Of a DNA stretch of 64,000 nucleotides, positions 34,598-49,400 are shown one piece after another. The DNA lies in NCBI RefSeq assembly GCF_050948215.1, contig NW_027488580.1, positions 682,001 through 746,000 on the forward strand. Reading direction: 5' to 3'. The notes beneath the pieces are model-generated. The model was given only the letters and a program-made list of their open reading frames with translations. It was not told the DNA's origin and did not search any database. The DNA is from Halictus rubicundus (lineage: Eukaryota > Arthropoda > Insecta > Hymenoptera > Halictidae). The translations under genes and the position numbers were made by a program. Every line of letters begins with the position of its first letter. Position 1 is the first letter of the stretch.

Positions 34598-37339
34598 CCA
34601 ATCCCCTATCCTAACCTCTATCCTGTCCTATCCTCTATCGTATACTATTCTCTATCCTATCCTCTACTATATCCTATCCTCTATCCTATCCTCTCCTCTA
34701 TACTACCCAATCCCCTATCCTAACCTCTATCCTGTCCTATCCTCTATCGTATACTATTCTCTATCCTATCCTCTACTATATCCTATCCTCTATCCTATCC
34801 TCTCCTCTATACTACCCAATAACCTATCCTATCCTCTATCCGATCCTATCCTCTATCCGATCCTATCCTCTATCCTATACTCTACCCTATCCTATCCTCT
34901 ATCCTATCCTATAATCTATCCTATCCTATCCTCTACCCTATCCTATCCTCTATCATATCATATCCTCTATCCTATCCAATCCCCTATCCTAACCTCTATC
35001 CTGTCCTATCCTCTATCGTATACTATTCTCTATCCTATCCTCTACTATATCCTATCCTCTATCCTATCCTCTCCTCTATACTACCCAATCCCCTATCCTA
35101 TCCTCTATACGATCCTATCCTCTATGCTATCTTATCCTCTATCCGATCCTATCCTCTATCCTATCCCATCCTCTATCCTATCCTCTATCGTATCCTATCC
35201 TCTATCCGATCCTATCCTCTATACAATCCTATCCTCTACCCTATCCTATCCTCTATCCTATCCTATTCTGTACCCTATACTCTACACTATCCTATCCTCT
35301 ATCGTATCCTATCCTCTATCCTATCCAATCCTCGATCCTATCCTCTATCCTATCCTCTATCGTATCCTATCCTCTAAACGATCCTATCCTCTATACTATC
35401 CTATCCTCTATCCTATCCTATCCTCTATCCTATCCAATCCCCTATCCTGTCCTCTATCCGATCCTATCCTCTATCCTATTCTATTCTCTATCCTAACCTC
35501 TACCCTATCCTATCCTCTATCCAATCCTCTTCTGTATAATATACTCTACCCTATCCTATCCTCTATCCGATCCTATCCTATTCTCTATCCTATCCTCTAT
35601 CCTATCCTATCCTCTATCCTATCCAATCCCCTATCCTAACCTCTATCCTATCCTATCCTGTATCCTCTCCTATCCTCTATCCTATAATATCCTCTATCCT
35701 ATCCTACCCTCTATCCTATCCTATTCTGTATCCTATACTCTACCCTATCCTATCGTCTATCCTATCCTATCCTCTATCGTATCCTATCCTCTATCCTATC
35801 CTATCCTCTATCCTATCCAATCCCCTATCCTATCCTCTATCCTGTCCTATCCTCTATCCTATACTATTCTATATCCTATCCTCTACCCTATCCTATCCTC
35901 TATCCTATCCTCTCCTCTATACTACCCAATCCCCTATCCTATCCTCTATCCTATCCTATCCTCTACCCTATCCTATCCTCATGTCCTATCGTATCACGTC
36001 CTCTGTCCTATCCAATCCCCTAGCCTATCCTCTATTCTGTCCTATCCTCTATCCTATACTATTCTCTATCCTATCCTCTACCCTATCCTATCCTCTATCC
36101 TATCCTCTCCTCTATACTACCCAATCCCCTATCCTATCCTCTATCCGATCCTATCCTCTATCCTATCCTATCCTCTATCCTATAATATCCTCTATCCTAT
36201 AATATCATCTATCCTATACTATTCTCTATCCTATCCTATCGTCTATCCTATACTATCCTCTATCGTATCCTATCCTCTATCCTATCCTACCCTCTATTCT
36301 ATCCAATCCCCTATCCTATCATCTACCCGAACCTATCCTCTATCCTATCCTATCCTCTATCCTATAATATCATCTATCCTATCCTATCCACTATCCTATC
36401 CGATCCTCAATCCTATCCTATCATGAATCCTCTCCTATCCTCTATCCTATCCTATCCTGTATCCTATCCTATCCTCTATCCTATCCTATCCTCTATCCTA
36501 TCCTATCCTCTATCCTATCCAATCCCCTATCCTGTCCTCTATCCGATCCTATCCTCTATCCTATTCTATTCTCTATCCTATCCTCTACCCTATCCTATCC
36601 TCTATCCAATCCTCTTCTGTATAATATACTCTACCCTATCCTATCCTCTATCCGAACCTATCCTCTATCCTATCCTATCCTCTATCCTATCCTATTCTCT
36701 ATCCTATCCTATCCTCTATCCTATCCTATTCTCTATCCTATCCTATCCTCTATCCTATCCTATTCTCTATCCTATCCGCTACCCTATCCTATCCTCTATC
36801 CTATCCTATCCTCTATCCTATCCAATCCTCTATCCTATCCTCTATCGTATCCTATCCTCTATCCGATCCTATCCTCTATACTATCCTATCCTCTATCCTA
36901 TCCTATCCTCTATCCTATCCTATCCTCTACCCTATCCTATCCTCTATCCTATCCTATCCTCTATCCTATCCTATCGTGTATCCTATCCTATTCTCTATCC
37001 TATCCTCCACCCTATCCTACCCTCCATCCTATACTATCATCTATCCTATCATATTCTCTATCCTGTCCTCTATCGTCTGCTCTATCCTATCCTATCCACT
37101 ATCCTATCCTATCCTCAAACCTATCCTATCCTCTATCCTATCCAATCACCTATCCTATCCTCTATACGATCATATCCTCTATCCGATCCTATCCTCTATC
37201 CTATACTCTACCCTATCCTATCCTCTATCCTATCCTATAATCTATCCTATCCTATCCTCTACCCTATCCTATCCTCTATCATATCCTATCCTCTATCCTA
37301 TCCAATCCCCTATCCTAACCTCTATCCTGTCCTATCCTC

Positions 37340-38200
37340 TATCGTATACTATTCTCTATCCTATCCTCTACTATATCCTATCCTCTATCCTATCCTCTCC
37401 TCTATACTACCCAATCCCCAATCCTATCCTCTATACGATCCTATCCTCTATGCTATCTTATCCTCTATCCGATCCTCTTCTGTATAATATACTCTATCCT
37501 ATCCTATCCTCTACCCTATCCTATCCTCTATCATATCCTATCCTCTATCCTATCCAATCCCCTATCCTAACCTCTATCCTGTCCTATCCTCTATCGTATA
37601 CTATTCTCTATCCTATCCTCTACTATATCCTACCCTCTATCCTATCCTCTCCTCTATACTAACCAATAACCTATCCTATCCTCTATCCGATCCTATCCTC
37701 TATCCGATCCTATCCTCTATCCTATACTCTACCCTATCCTATCCTCTATCCTATCCTATAATCTATCCTATCCTATCCTCTACCCTATCCTATCCTCTAT
37801 CATATCATATCCTCTATCCTATCCAATCCCCTATCCTAACCTCTATCCTGTCCTATCCTCTATCGTATACTATTCTCTATCCTATCCTCTACTATATCCT
37901 ACCCTCTATCCTATCCTCTCCTCTATACTAACCAATAACCTATCCTATCCTCTATCCGATCCTATCCTCTATCCGATCCTATCCTCTATCCTATACTCTA
38001 CCCTATCCTATCCTCTATCCTATCCTATAATCTATCCTATCCTATCCTCTACCCTATCCTATCCTCTATCATATCATATCCTCTATCCTATCCAATCCCC
38101 TATCCTAACCTCTATCCTGTCCTATCCTCTATCGTATACTATTCTCTATCCTATCCTCTACTATATCCTATCCTCTATCCTATCCTCTCCTCTATACTAC
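37340..38200. repeat. Local 269-bp tandem repeat within the satellite
   Basis: The variant CCTCTACTATATCC recurs with its T at 37369, 37621, 37890 and 38159, a spacing of 252, 269 and 269. The repeated stretch includes CCTAACCTCTATCCTGTCC and ACTAACCAATAACC. This is a mid-scale duplication between the 17-bp unit and the kilobase blocks. Confidence 0.75.
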
Positions 38201-39851
38201 CCAATTCCCTATCCTATCCTCTATACGATCCTATCCTCTATGCTATCTTATCCTCTATCCGATCCTATCCTCTATCCTATCCCATCCTCTATCCTATCCT
38301 CTATCGTATCCTATCCTCTATCCGATCCTATCCTCTCTACAATCCTATCCTCTACCCTATCCTATCCTCTATCCTATCCTATTCTGTACCCTATACTCTA
38401 CACTATCCTATCCTCTATCGTATCCTATCCTCTATCCTATCCAATCCTCGATCCTATCCTCTATCCTATCCTCTATCGTATCCTATCCTCTAAACGATCC
38501 TATCCTCTATACTATCCTATCCTCTATCCTATCCTATCCTCTATCCTATCCAATCCCCTATCCTGTCCTCTATCCGATCCTATCCTCTATCCTATTCTAT
38601 TCTCTATCCTAACCTCTACCCTATCCTATCCTCTATCCAATCCTCTTCTGTATAATATACTCTACCCTATCCTATCCTCTATCCGATCCTATCCTATTCT
38701 CTATCCTATCCTCTATCCTATCCTATCCTCTATCCTATCCAATCCCCTATCCTAACCTCTATCCTATCCTATCCTGTATCCTATCCTATCCTCTATCCTA
38801 TAATATCCTCTATCCTATCCTATCCTCTATCCTATCCTATTCTGTATCCTATACTCTACCCTATCCTATCGTCTATCCTATCCTATCCTCTATCGTATCC
38901 TATCCTCTATCCTATCCTATCCTCTATCCTATCCAATCCCCTATCCTATCCTCTATCCTGTCCTATCCTCTATCCTATACTATTCTATATCCTATCCTCT
39001 ACCCTATCCTATCCTCTATCCTATCCTCTCCTCTATACTACCCAATCCCCTATCCTATCCTCTATCCGATCCTATCCTCTATCCTATCCTATCCTCTATC
39101 CTATAATATCATCTATCCTATACTATTCTCTATCCTATCCTATCCTCTATCCTATACTATCCTCTATCGTATCCTATCCTCTATCCTATCCTATCCTCTA
39201 TTCTATCCAATCCCCTATCCTATCATCTATCCGAGCCTATCCTTTATCCTATCCTATCCTCTATCCTATAATATCATCTATTCTATCCTATCCACTATCC
39301 TATCCGATCCTCAATCCTATCCTATCATGAATCCTCTCCTATCCTCTATCCTATCCTATCCTGTATCCTATCCTATCCTCTATCCTATAATATCCTCTAT
39401 CCTATCCTATCCTCTATCCTATACTATCCTCTATCGTATCCTATCCTCTATCCTATCCTACCCTCTATTCTATCCAATTCCCTATCCTATCATCTATCCG
39501 AACCTATCGTCGATCCTACCCTATCCTCTATCCTATACTATTCCCTATCCTATCCTCTACCCTATCCTATCCTCTATCCTATCCTCACCTCTATACTACC
39601 CAATCCCCTATCCTATCCTCTATCCTATCCTATCCTCTACCCTATCCTATCCTCATGTCCTATCGTATCACGTCCTCTGTCCTATCCAATCCCCTAGCCT
39701 ATCCTCTATTCTGTCCTATCCTCTATCCTATACTATTCTCTATCCTATCCTCTACCCTATCCTATCCTCTATCCTATCCTCTCCTCTATACTACCCAATC
39801 CCCTATCCTATCCTCTATCCGATCCTATCCTCTATCCTATCCTATCCTCTA
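37900..39851. repeat. Higher-order block, matched at about 40530-42453 (offset 2619 then 2602)
   Basis: Variants agree at offset 2619 (38240 against 40859) and then at 2602 (39327 against 41929). The change of 17 is one satellite unit. Agreement ends near 39851/42453. Blocks related to the 38240-38755 stretch also occur at 35124 and 51151. Confidence 0.7.
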
Positions 39852-42800
39852 TCCTATCCTATCCTCTATCCTATCCTATTCTCTATCCTATCCTCTACCC
39901 TATCCTATCCTCCATCCTATACTATCATCTATCCTATCATATTCTCTATCCTGTCCTCTATCGTCTGCTCTATCCTATCCTATCCACTATCCTATCCTAT
40001 CCTCAAACCTATCCTATCCTCTATCCTATCCAATCACCTATCCTATCCTCTATACGATCCTATCCTCTATCCGATCCTATCCTCTATCCTATACTCTACC
40101 CTATCCTATCCTCTATCCTATCCTATAATCTATCCTATCCTATCCTCTACCCTATCCTATCCTCTATCATATCCTATCCTCTATCCTATCCAATCCCCTA
40201 TCCTAACCTCTATCCTGTCCTATCCTCTATCGTATACTATTCTCTATCCTATCCTCTACTATATCCTATCCTCTATCCTATCCTCTCCTCTATACTACCC
40301 AATCCCCAATCCTATCCTCTATACGATCCTATCCTCTATGCTATCTTATCCTCTATCCGATCCTCTTCTGTATAATATACTCTATCCTATCCTATCCTCT
40401 ACCCTATCCTATCCTCTATCATATCCTATCCTCTATCCTATCCAATCCCCTATCCTAACCTCTATCCTGTCCTATCCTCTATCGTATACTATTCTCTATC
40501 CTATCCTCTACTATATCCTATCCTCTATCCTATCCTCTCCTCTATACTACCCAATAACCTATCCTATCCTCTATCCGATCCTATCCTCTATCCGATCCTA
40601 TCCTCTATCCTATACTCTACCCTATCCTATCCTCTATCCTATCCTATAATCTATCCTATCCTATCCTCTACCCTATCCTATCCTCTATCATATCATATCC
40701 TCTATCCTATCCAATCCCCTATCCTAACCTCTATCCTGTCCTATCCTCTATCGTATACTATTCTCTATCCTATCCTCTACTATATCCTATCCTCTATCCT
40801 ATCCTCTCCTCTATACTACCCATTCCCCTATCCTATCCTCTATACGATCCTATCCTCTATGCTATCTTATCCTCTATCCGATCCTATCCTCTATCCTATC
40901 CCATCCTCTATCCTATCCTCTATCGTATCCTATCCTCTATCCGATCCTATCCTCTATACAATCCTATCCTCTACCCTATCCTATCCTCTATCCTATCCTA
41001 TTCTGTACCCTATACTCTACACTATCCTATCCTCTATCGTATCCTATCCTCTATCCTATCCAATCCTCGATCCTATCCTCTATCCCATCCTCTATCGTAT
41101 CCTATCCTCTAAACGATCCTATCCTCTATACTATCCTATCCTCTATCCTATCCTATCCTCTATCCTATCCAATCCCCTATCCTGTCCTCTATCCGATCCT
41201 ATCCTCTATCCTATTCTATTCTCTATCCTAACCTCTACCCTATCCTATCCTCTATCCAATCCTCTTCTGTATAATATACTCTACCCTATCCTATCCTCTA
41301 TCCGATCCTATCCTATTCTCTATCCTATCCTCTATCCTATCCTATCCTCTATCCTATCCAGTCCCCTATCCTAACCTCTATCCTATCCTATCCTGTATCC
41401 TATCCTATCCTCTATCCTATAATATCCTCTATCCTATCCTATTCTGTATCCTATACTCTACCCTATCCTATCGTCTATCCTATCCTATCCTCTATCGTAT
41501 CCTATCCTCTATCCTATCCTATCCTCTATCCTATCCAATCCCCTATCCTATCCTCTATCCTGTCCTATCCTCTATCCTATACTATTCTATATCCTATCCT
41601 CTACCCTATCCTATCCTCTATCCTATCCTCTCCTCTATACTACCCAATCCCCTATCCTATCCTCTATCCGATCCTATCCTCTATCCTATCCTGTCCTCTA
41701 TCCTATAATATCATCTATCCTATACTATTCTCTATCCTATCCTATCCTCTATCGTATACTATCCTCTATCGTATCCTATCCTCTATCCTATCCTATCCTC
41801 TATTCTATCCAATCCCCTATCCTATCATCTATCCGAGCCTATCCTTTATCCTATCCTATCCTCTATCCTATAATATCATCTATTCTATCCTATCCACTAT
41901 CCTATCCGATCCTCAATCCTATCCTATCATGAATCCTCTCCTATCCTCTATCCTATACTATCCTGTATCCTATCCTATCCTCTATCCTATAATATCCTCT
42001 ATCCTATCCTATCCTCTATCCTATACTATCCTCTATCGTATCCTATCCTCTATCCTATCCTACCCTCTATTCTATCCAATTCCCTATCCTATCATCTATC
42101 CGAACCTATCCTCGATCCTACCCTATCCTCTATCCTATACTATTCCCTATCCTATCCTCTACCCTATCCTATCCTCTATCCTATCCTCACCTCTATACTA
42201 CCCAATCCCCTATCCTATCCTCTATCCTATCCTATCCTCTACCCTATCCTATCCTCATGTCCTATCGTATCACGTCCTCTGTCCTATCCAATCCCCTAGC
42301 CTATCCTCTATTCTGTCCTATCCTCTATCCTATACTATTCTCTATCCTATCCTCTACCCTATCCTGTCCTCTATCCTATCCTCTCCTCTATACTACCCAA
42401 TCCCCTATCCTATCCTCTATCCGATCCTATCCTCTATCCTATCCTATCCTCTATCCTATAATATCGTCTATCCTATAATATCATCTATCCTATACTATTC
42501 TCTATCCTATCCTATCGTCTATCCTATACTATCCTCTATCGTATCCTATCCTCTATCCTATCCTACCCTCTATTCTATCCAATCCCCTATCCTATCATCT
42601 ACCCGAACCTATCCTCTATCCTATCCTATCCTCTATCCTATAATATCAGCTATCCTATACTATCCTCTATCCTATCCTATCCTCTATCCTATACTATCCT
42701 CTACCCTATCCTATCCTCTATCCTATCCTGTCCTCTATCCGATCCTATCCTCTATCCTATCCTCTCCTCAATCCTATCCTATTATGTAACCTATACTCTA

Positions 42801-43419
42801 CCCTATCCTATCCTCTATCCTATCCTATCCTCTATCCTATCCAATCCTCTATCCTATCCTCTATCCTATCCTCTATCCTATCCTATCCTCTATCCTATCC
42901 TATTATGTATCCTACACTCTACCCTATCCTATCCTCTATCGTATCCTATCCTCTATCCGAACCTATCCTCTATCCTATCCTATCCTCTATCCTATCCTAT
43001 TATGTATCCTACACTCTACCCTATCCTATCCTCTATCGTATCCTATCCTCTATCCGAACCTATCCTCTATCCTATCCTATTCTCTATCCTATCCGCTACC
43101 CTATCCTATCCTCTATCCTATCCTATCCTCTATCCTATCCAATCCTCTATCCTATCCTCTATCGTATCCTATCCTCTATCCGATCCTATCCTCTATACTA
43201 TCCTATCCTCTATCCTATCCTATCCTCTATCCTATCCTATCCTCTATCCTATCCAATCCCCTAACCTATCCTCTATCCGATCCTATCCTCTACCCTATCC
43301 TGTCCTCTATCCTATCCGATCCTCTATCCTATCCTATCCTCTACCCTATCCTATCCTCTATCCTATCCTATCCTCTATCCTATCCTATCCTCTATTCTAT
43401 CCAATCCTCTATCCTATAA

Positions 43420-46400
43420 TATCATCTATCCTATACTATTCTCTATCCTATCCTATCCTCTATCCTATACTATCCTCTATCGTATCCTATCCTCTATCCT
43501 ATCCTATCCTCTATTCTATCCAATCCCCTATCCTATCATCTATCCGAGCCTATCCTTTATCCTATCCTATCCTCTATCCTATAATATCATCTATTCTATC
43601 CTATCCACTATCCTATCCGATCCTCAATCCTATCCTATCATGAATCCTCTCCTATCCTCTATCCTATCCTATCCTGTATCCTATCCTATCCTGTATCCTA
43701 TAATATCCTCTATCCTATCCTATCCTCTATCCTATACTATCCTCTACCCTATCCTATCCTCTATCCTATCCTCACCTCTATACTACCCAATCCCCTATCC
43801 TATCCTCTATCCTATCCTATCCTCTACCCTATCCTATCCTCATGTCCTATCGTATCACGTCCTCTGTCCTATCCAATCCCCTAGCCTATCCTCTATTCTG
43901 TCCTATCCTCTATCCTATACTATTCTCTATCCTATCCTCTACCCTATCCTATCCTCTATCCTATCCTCTCCTCTATACTACCCAATCCCCTATCCTATCC
44001 TCTATCCGATCCTATCCTCTATCCTATCCTATCCTCTATCCTATAATATCGTCTATCCTATAATATCATCTATCCTATACTATTCTCTATCCTATCCTAT
44101 CGTCTATCCTATACTATCCTCTATCGTATCCTATCCTCTATCCTATCCTACCCTCTATTCTATCCAATCCCCTATCCTATCATCTACCCGAACCTATCCT
44201 CTATCCTATCCTATCCTCTATCCTATAATATCAGCTATCCTATACTATCCTCTATCCTATCCTATCCTCTATCCTATACTATCCTCTACCCTATCCTATC
44301 CTCTATCCTATCCTGTCCTCTATCCGATCCTATCCTCTATCCTATCCTCTCCTCAATCCTATCCTATTATGTAACCTATACTCTACCCTATCCTATCCTC
44401 TATCCTATCCTATCCTCTATCCTATCCAATCCTCTATCCTATCCTCTATCCTATCCTATCCTCTATCCTATCCTATTATGTATCCTACACTCTACCCTAT
44501 CCTATCCTCTATCGTATCCTATCCTCTATCCGAACCTATCCTCTATCCTATCCTATCCTCTATCCTATCCTATTATGTATCCTACACTCTACCCTATCCT
44601 ATCCTCTATCGTATCCTATCCTCTATCCGAACCTATCCTCTATCCTATCCTATTCTCTATCCTATCCGCTACCCTATCCTATCCTCTATCCTATCCTATC
44701 CTCTATCCTATCCAATCCTCTATCCTATCCTCTATCGTATCCTATCCTCTATCCGATCCTATCCTCTATACTATCCTATCCTCTATCCTATCCTATCCTC
44801 TATCCTATCCTATCCTCTATCCTATCCAATCCCCTAACCTATCCTCTATCCGATCCTATCCTCTACCCTATCCTGTCCTCTATCCTATCCGATCCTCTAT
44901 CCTATCCTATCCTCTACCCTATCCTATCCTCTATCCTATCCTATCCTCTATCCTATCCTATCCTCTATTCTATCCAATCCCCTATCCTATTATCTATCCG
45001 AGCCTATCCTCTATCCTATCCTATCCTCTATCCTATAATATCATCTATCCTATCCTATCCACTATCCTATCCGATCATCAATCCTATCCTATCATGAATC
45101 CTCTCCTATCCTCTATCCTATCCTATCCTGTATCCTATCCTATCCTCTATCCTATAATATCCTCTATCCTATCCTATCCTCTATCCTATCCTATTCTGTA
45201 TCCTATACTCTACCCTATCCTATCCTCTATCCTATCCTATCCTTTATCCTATCCTATCCTCTATCCTATCCTATCCTCTATCCTATCCAATCCCCTATCC
45301 TATCCTCTATCCTGTCCTATCCTCTATCCTATACTATTCTCTATCCTATCCTCTACCCTATCCTATCCTCTATCCTATCCTCTCCTCTATACTACCCAAT
45401 CCCCTATCCTATCCTCTATCCGATCCTATCCTCTATCCTATCCTATCCTCTATCCTATAATATCATCTATCCTATACTATTCTCTATCCTATCCTATCCT
45501 CTATACTATCCTATCCTCTACCCTATCCTATCCTCTATCCTATCCTATTCTGTATCCTATACTCTACCCTATCCTATCCTCTATCGTATCCTATCCTCTA
45601 TCCTATCCAATCCTCGATCCTATCCTCTATCCTATCCTCTATCGTATCCTATCCTCTAAACGATCCTATCCTCTATACTATCCTATCCTCTATGCTATCT
45701 TATCCTCAATCCGATCCTATCCTCTATCGTATACTATTCTCTATCCTATCCTCTACTATATCCTATCCTCTATCCTATCCTCTCCTCTATACTACCCAAT
45801 CCCCTATCCTATCCTCTATACGATCCTATCCTCTATGCTATCTTATCCTCTATCCGATCCTATCCTCTATCCTATCCTATCCTCTATCCTATCCTCTATC
45901 GTATCCTATCCTCTATCCGATCCTATCCTCTATACTATCCTATCCTCTACCCTATCCTATCCTCTATCCTATCCAATCCTCGATCCTATCCTCTATCCTA
46001 TCCTCTATCGTATACTATTCTCTATCCTATCCTCTACTATATCCTATCCTCTATCCTATCCTCTCCTCTATACTACCCAATCCCCTATCCTATCCTCTAT
46101 ACGATCCTATCCTCTATGCTATCTTATCCTCTATCCGATCCTATCCTCTATACTATCCTATCCTCTATGCTATCTTATCCTCTATCCGATCCTATCCTCT
46201 ATCCTATCCTATCCTCTATCCAATCCTCTTCTGTATAATATACTCTACCCTATCCTATCCTCTATCCGATCCTATCCTATTCTCTATCCTATCCTCTATC
46301 CTATCCTATCCTCTATCCTATCCAATCCCCTATCCTATCCTCTATCCTATCCTATCCTCTATTCTATCCAATCCCCTATCCCATCATCTATCCGAGCCTA

Positions 46401-46420
46401 TCCTCTATCCTATCCTATCC
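43420..46420. repeat. Higher-order block, matched at about 46900-50032 (offset 3612)
   Basis: Markers at 43842, 44478, 45094 and 45692 reappear at 47454, 48090, 48706 and 49304, all offset by 3612. The left part is offset by 3486 because the first copy lacks 126 bp near 43.7 kb. Agreement ends near 46420/50032. Within the first copy, 42257-43100 is itself repeated about 1.57-1.59 kb downstream. Confidence 0.75.
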
Positions 46421-49400
46421 TGTATCCTATCCTATCCTCTATCCTATCCTATCCTCTATCCTATCCTATCCTCTATCCTATCCTATCCTCTATCCTATCC
46501 AATCCCCTATCCTGTCCTCTATCCGATCCTATCCTCTATCCTATTCTATTCTCTATCCTATCCTCTACCCTACCCTATCCTCTATCCAATCCTCTTCTGT
46601 ATAATATACTCTACCCTATCCTATCCTCTATCCGATCCTATCCTATTCTCTATCCTATCCTCTATCCGATCCTATCCTCTATACTATCCTATCCTCTATC
46701 CTATCCTATCCTCTATCCTATCCTATCCTCTATCCTATCCAATCCCCTAACCTATCCTCTATCCGATCCTATCCTCTACCCTATCCTGTCCTCTATCCTA
46801 TCCGATCCTCTATCCTATCCTATCCTCTACCCTATCCTATCCTCTATCCTATCCTATCCTCTATCCGATCCTATCCTCTATCCTATCCTATCCTCTATCC
46901 TATAATATCATCTATCCTATACTATTCTCTATCCTATCCTATCCTCTATCCTATACTATCCTCTATCGTATCCTATCCTCTATCCTATCCTATCCTCTAT
47001 TCTATCCAATCCCCTATCCTATCATCTATCCGAGCCTATCCTTTATCCTATCCTATCCTCTATCCTATAATATCATCTATTCTATCCTATCCACTATCCT
47101 ATCCGATCCTCAATCCTATCCTATCATGAATCCTCTCCTATCCTCTATCCTATCCTATCCTGTATCCTATCCTATCCTCTATCCTATAATATCCTCTATC
47201 CTATCCTATCCTCTATCCTATACTATCCTCTATCGTATCCTATCCTCTATCCTATCCTACCCTCTATTCTATCCAATTCCCTATCCTATCATCTATCCGA
47301 ACCTATCCTCGATCCTACCCTATCCTCTATCCTATACTATTCCCTATCCTATCCTCTACCCTATCCTATCCTCTATCCTATCCTCACCTCTATACTACCC
47401 AATCCCCTATCCTATCCTCTATCCTATCCTATCCTCTACCCTATCCTATCCTCATGTCCTATCGTATCACGTCCTCTGTCCTATCCAATCCCCTAGCCTA
47501 TCCTCTATTCTGTCCTATCCTCTATCCTATACTATTCTCTATCCTATCCTCTACCCTATCCTATCCTCTATCCTATCCTCTCCTCTATACTACCCAATCC
47601 CCTATCCTATCCTCTATCCGATCCTATCCTCTATCCTATCCTATCCTCTATCCTATAATATCGTCTATCCTATAATATCATCTATCCTATACTATTCTCT
47701 ATCCTATCCTATCGTCTATCCTATACTATCCTCTATCGTATCCTATCCTCTATCCTATCCTACCCTCTATTCTATCCAATCCCCTATCCTATCATCTACC
47801 CGAACCTATCCTCTATCCTATCCTATCCTCTATCCTATAATATCAGCTATCCTATACTATCCTCTATCCTATCCTATCCTCTATCCTATACTATCCTCTA
47901 CCCTATCCTATCCTCTATCCTATCCTGTCCTCTATCCGATCCTATCCTCTATCCTATCCTCTCCTCAATCCTATCCTATTATGTAACCTATACTCTACCC
48001 TATCCTATCCTCTATCCTATCCTATCCTCTATCCTATCCAATCCTCTATCCTATCCTCTATCCTATCCTATCCTCTATCCTATCCTATTATGTATCCTAC
48101 ACTCTACCCTATCCTATCCTCTATCGTATCCTATCCTCTATCCGAACCTATCCTCTATCCTATCCTATCCTCTATCCTATCCTATTATGTATCCTACACT
48201 CTAACCTATCCTATCCTCTATCGTATCCTATCCTCTATCCGAACCTATCCTCTATCCTATCCTATTCTCTATCCTATCCGCTACCCTATCCTATCCTCTA
48301 TCCTATCCTATCCTCTATCCTATCCAATCCTCTATCCTATCCTCTATCGTATCCTATCCTCTATCCGATCCTATCCTCTATACTATCCTATCCTCTATCC
48401 TATCCTATCCTCTATCCTATCCTATCCTCTATCCTATCCAATCCCCTAACCTATCCTCTATCCGATCCTATCCTCTACCCTATCCTGTCCTCTATCCTAT
48501 CCGATCCTCTATCCTATCCTATCCTCTACCCTATCCTATCCTCTATCCTATCCTATCCTCTATCCTATCCTATCCTCTATTCTATCCAATCCCCTATCCT
48601 ATTATCTATCCGAGCCTATCCTCTATCCTATCCTATCCTCTATCCTATAATATCATCTATCCTATCCTATCCACTATCCTATCCGATCATCAATCCTATC
48701 CTATCATGAATCCTCTCCTATCCTCTATCCTATCCTATCCTGTATCCTATCCTATCCTCTATCCTATAATATCCTCTATCCTATCCTATCCTCTATCCTA
48801 TCCTATTCTGTATCCTATACTCTACCCTATCCTATCCTCTATCCTATCCTATCCTTTATCCTATCCTATCCTCTATCCTATCCTATCCTCTATCCTATCC
48901 AATCCCCTATCCTATCCTCTATCCTGTCCTATCCTCTATCCTATACTATTCTCTATCCTATCCTCTACCCTATCCTATCCTCTATCCTATCCTCTCCTCT
49001 ATACTACCCAATCCCCTATCCTATCCTCTATCCGATCCTATCCTCTATCCTATCCTATCCTCTATCCTATAATATCATCTATCCTATACTATTCTCTATC
49101 CTATCCTATCCTCTATACTATCCTATCCTCTACCCTATCCTATCCTCTATCCTATCCTATTCTGTATCCTATACTCTACCCTATCCTATCCTCTATCGTA
49201 TCCTATCCTCTATCCTATCCAATCCTCGATCCTATCCTCTATCCTATCCTCTATCGTATCCTATCCTCTAAACGATCCTATCCTCTATACTATCCTATCC
49301 TCTATGCTATCTTATCCTCAATCCGATCCTATCCTCTATCGTATACTATTCTCTATCCTATCCTCTACTATATCCTATCCTCTATCCTATCCTCTCCTCT

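Noticed and set aside
44575..46905. 776-codon and similar long + strand open frames (also 57269-59488, 48706-50103, 39327-40649, 31748-33019) as protein genes
   Set aside because: They are translations of the 17-bp satellite. The same periodic peptide is open in all three frames, there is no domain or codon-position signal, and the starts are chance ATG or alternative codons in repeat variants.
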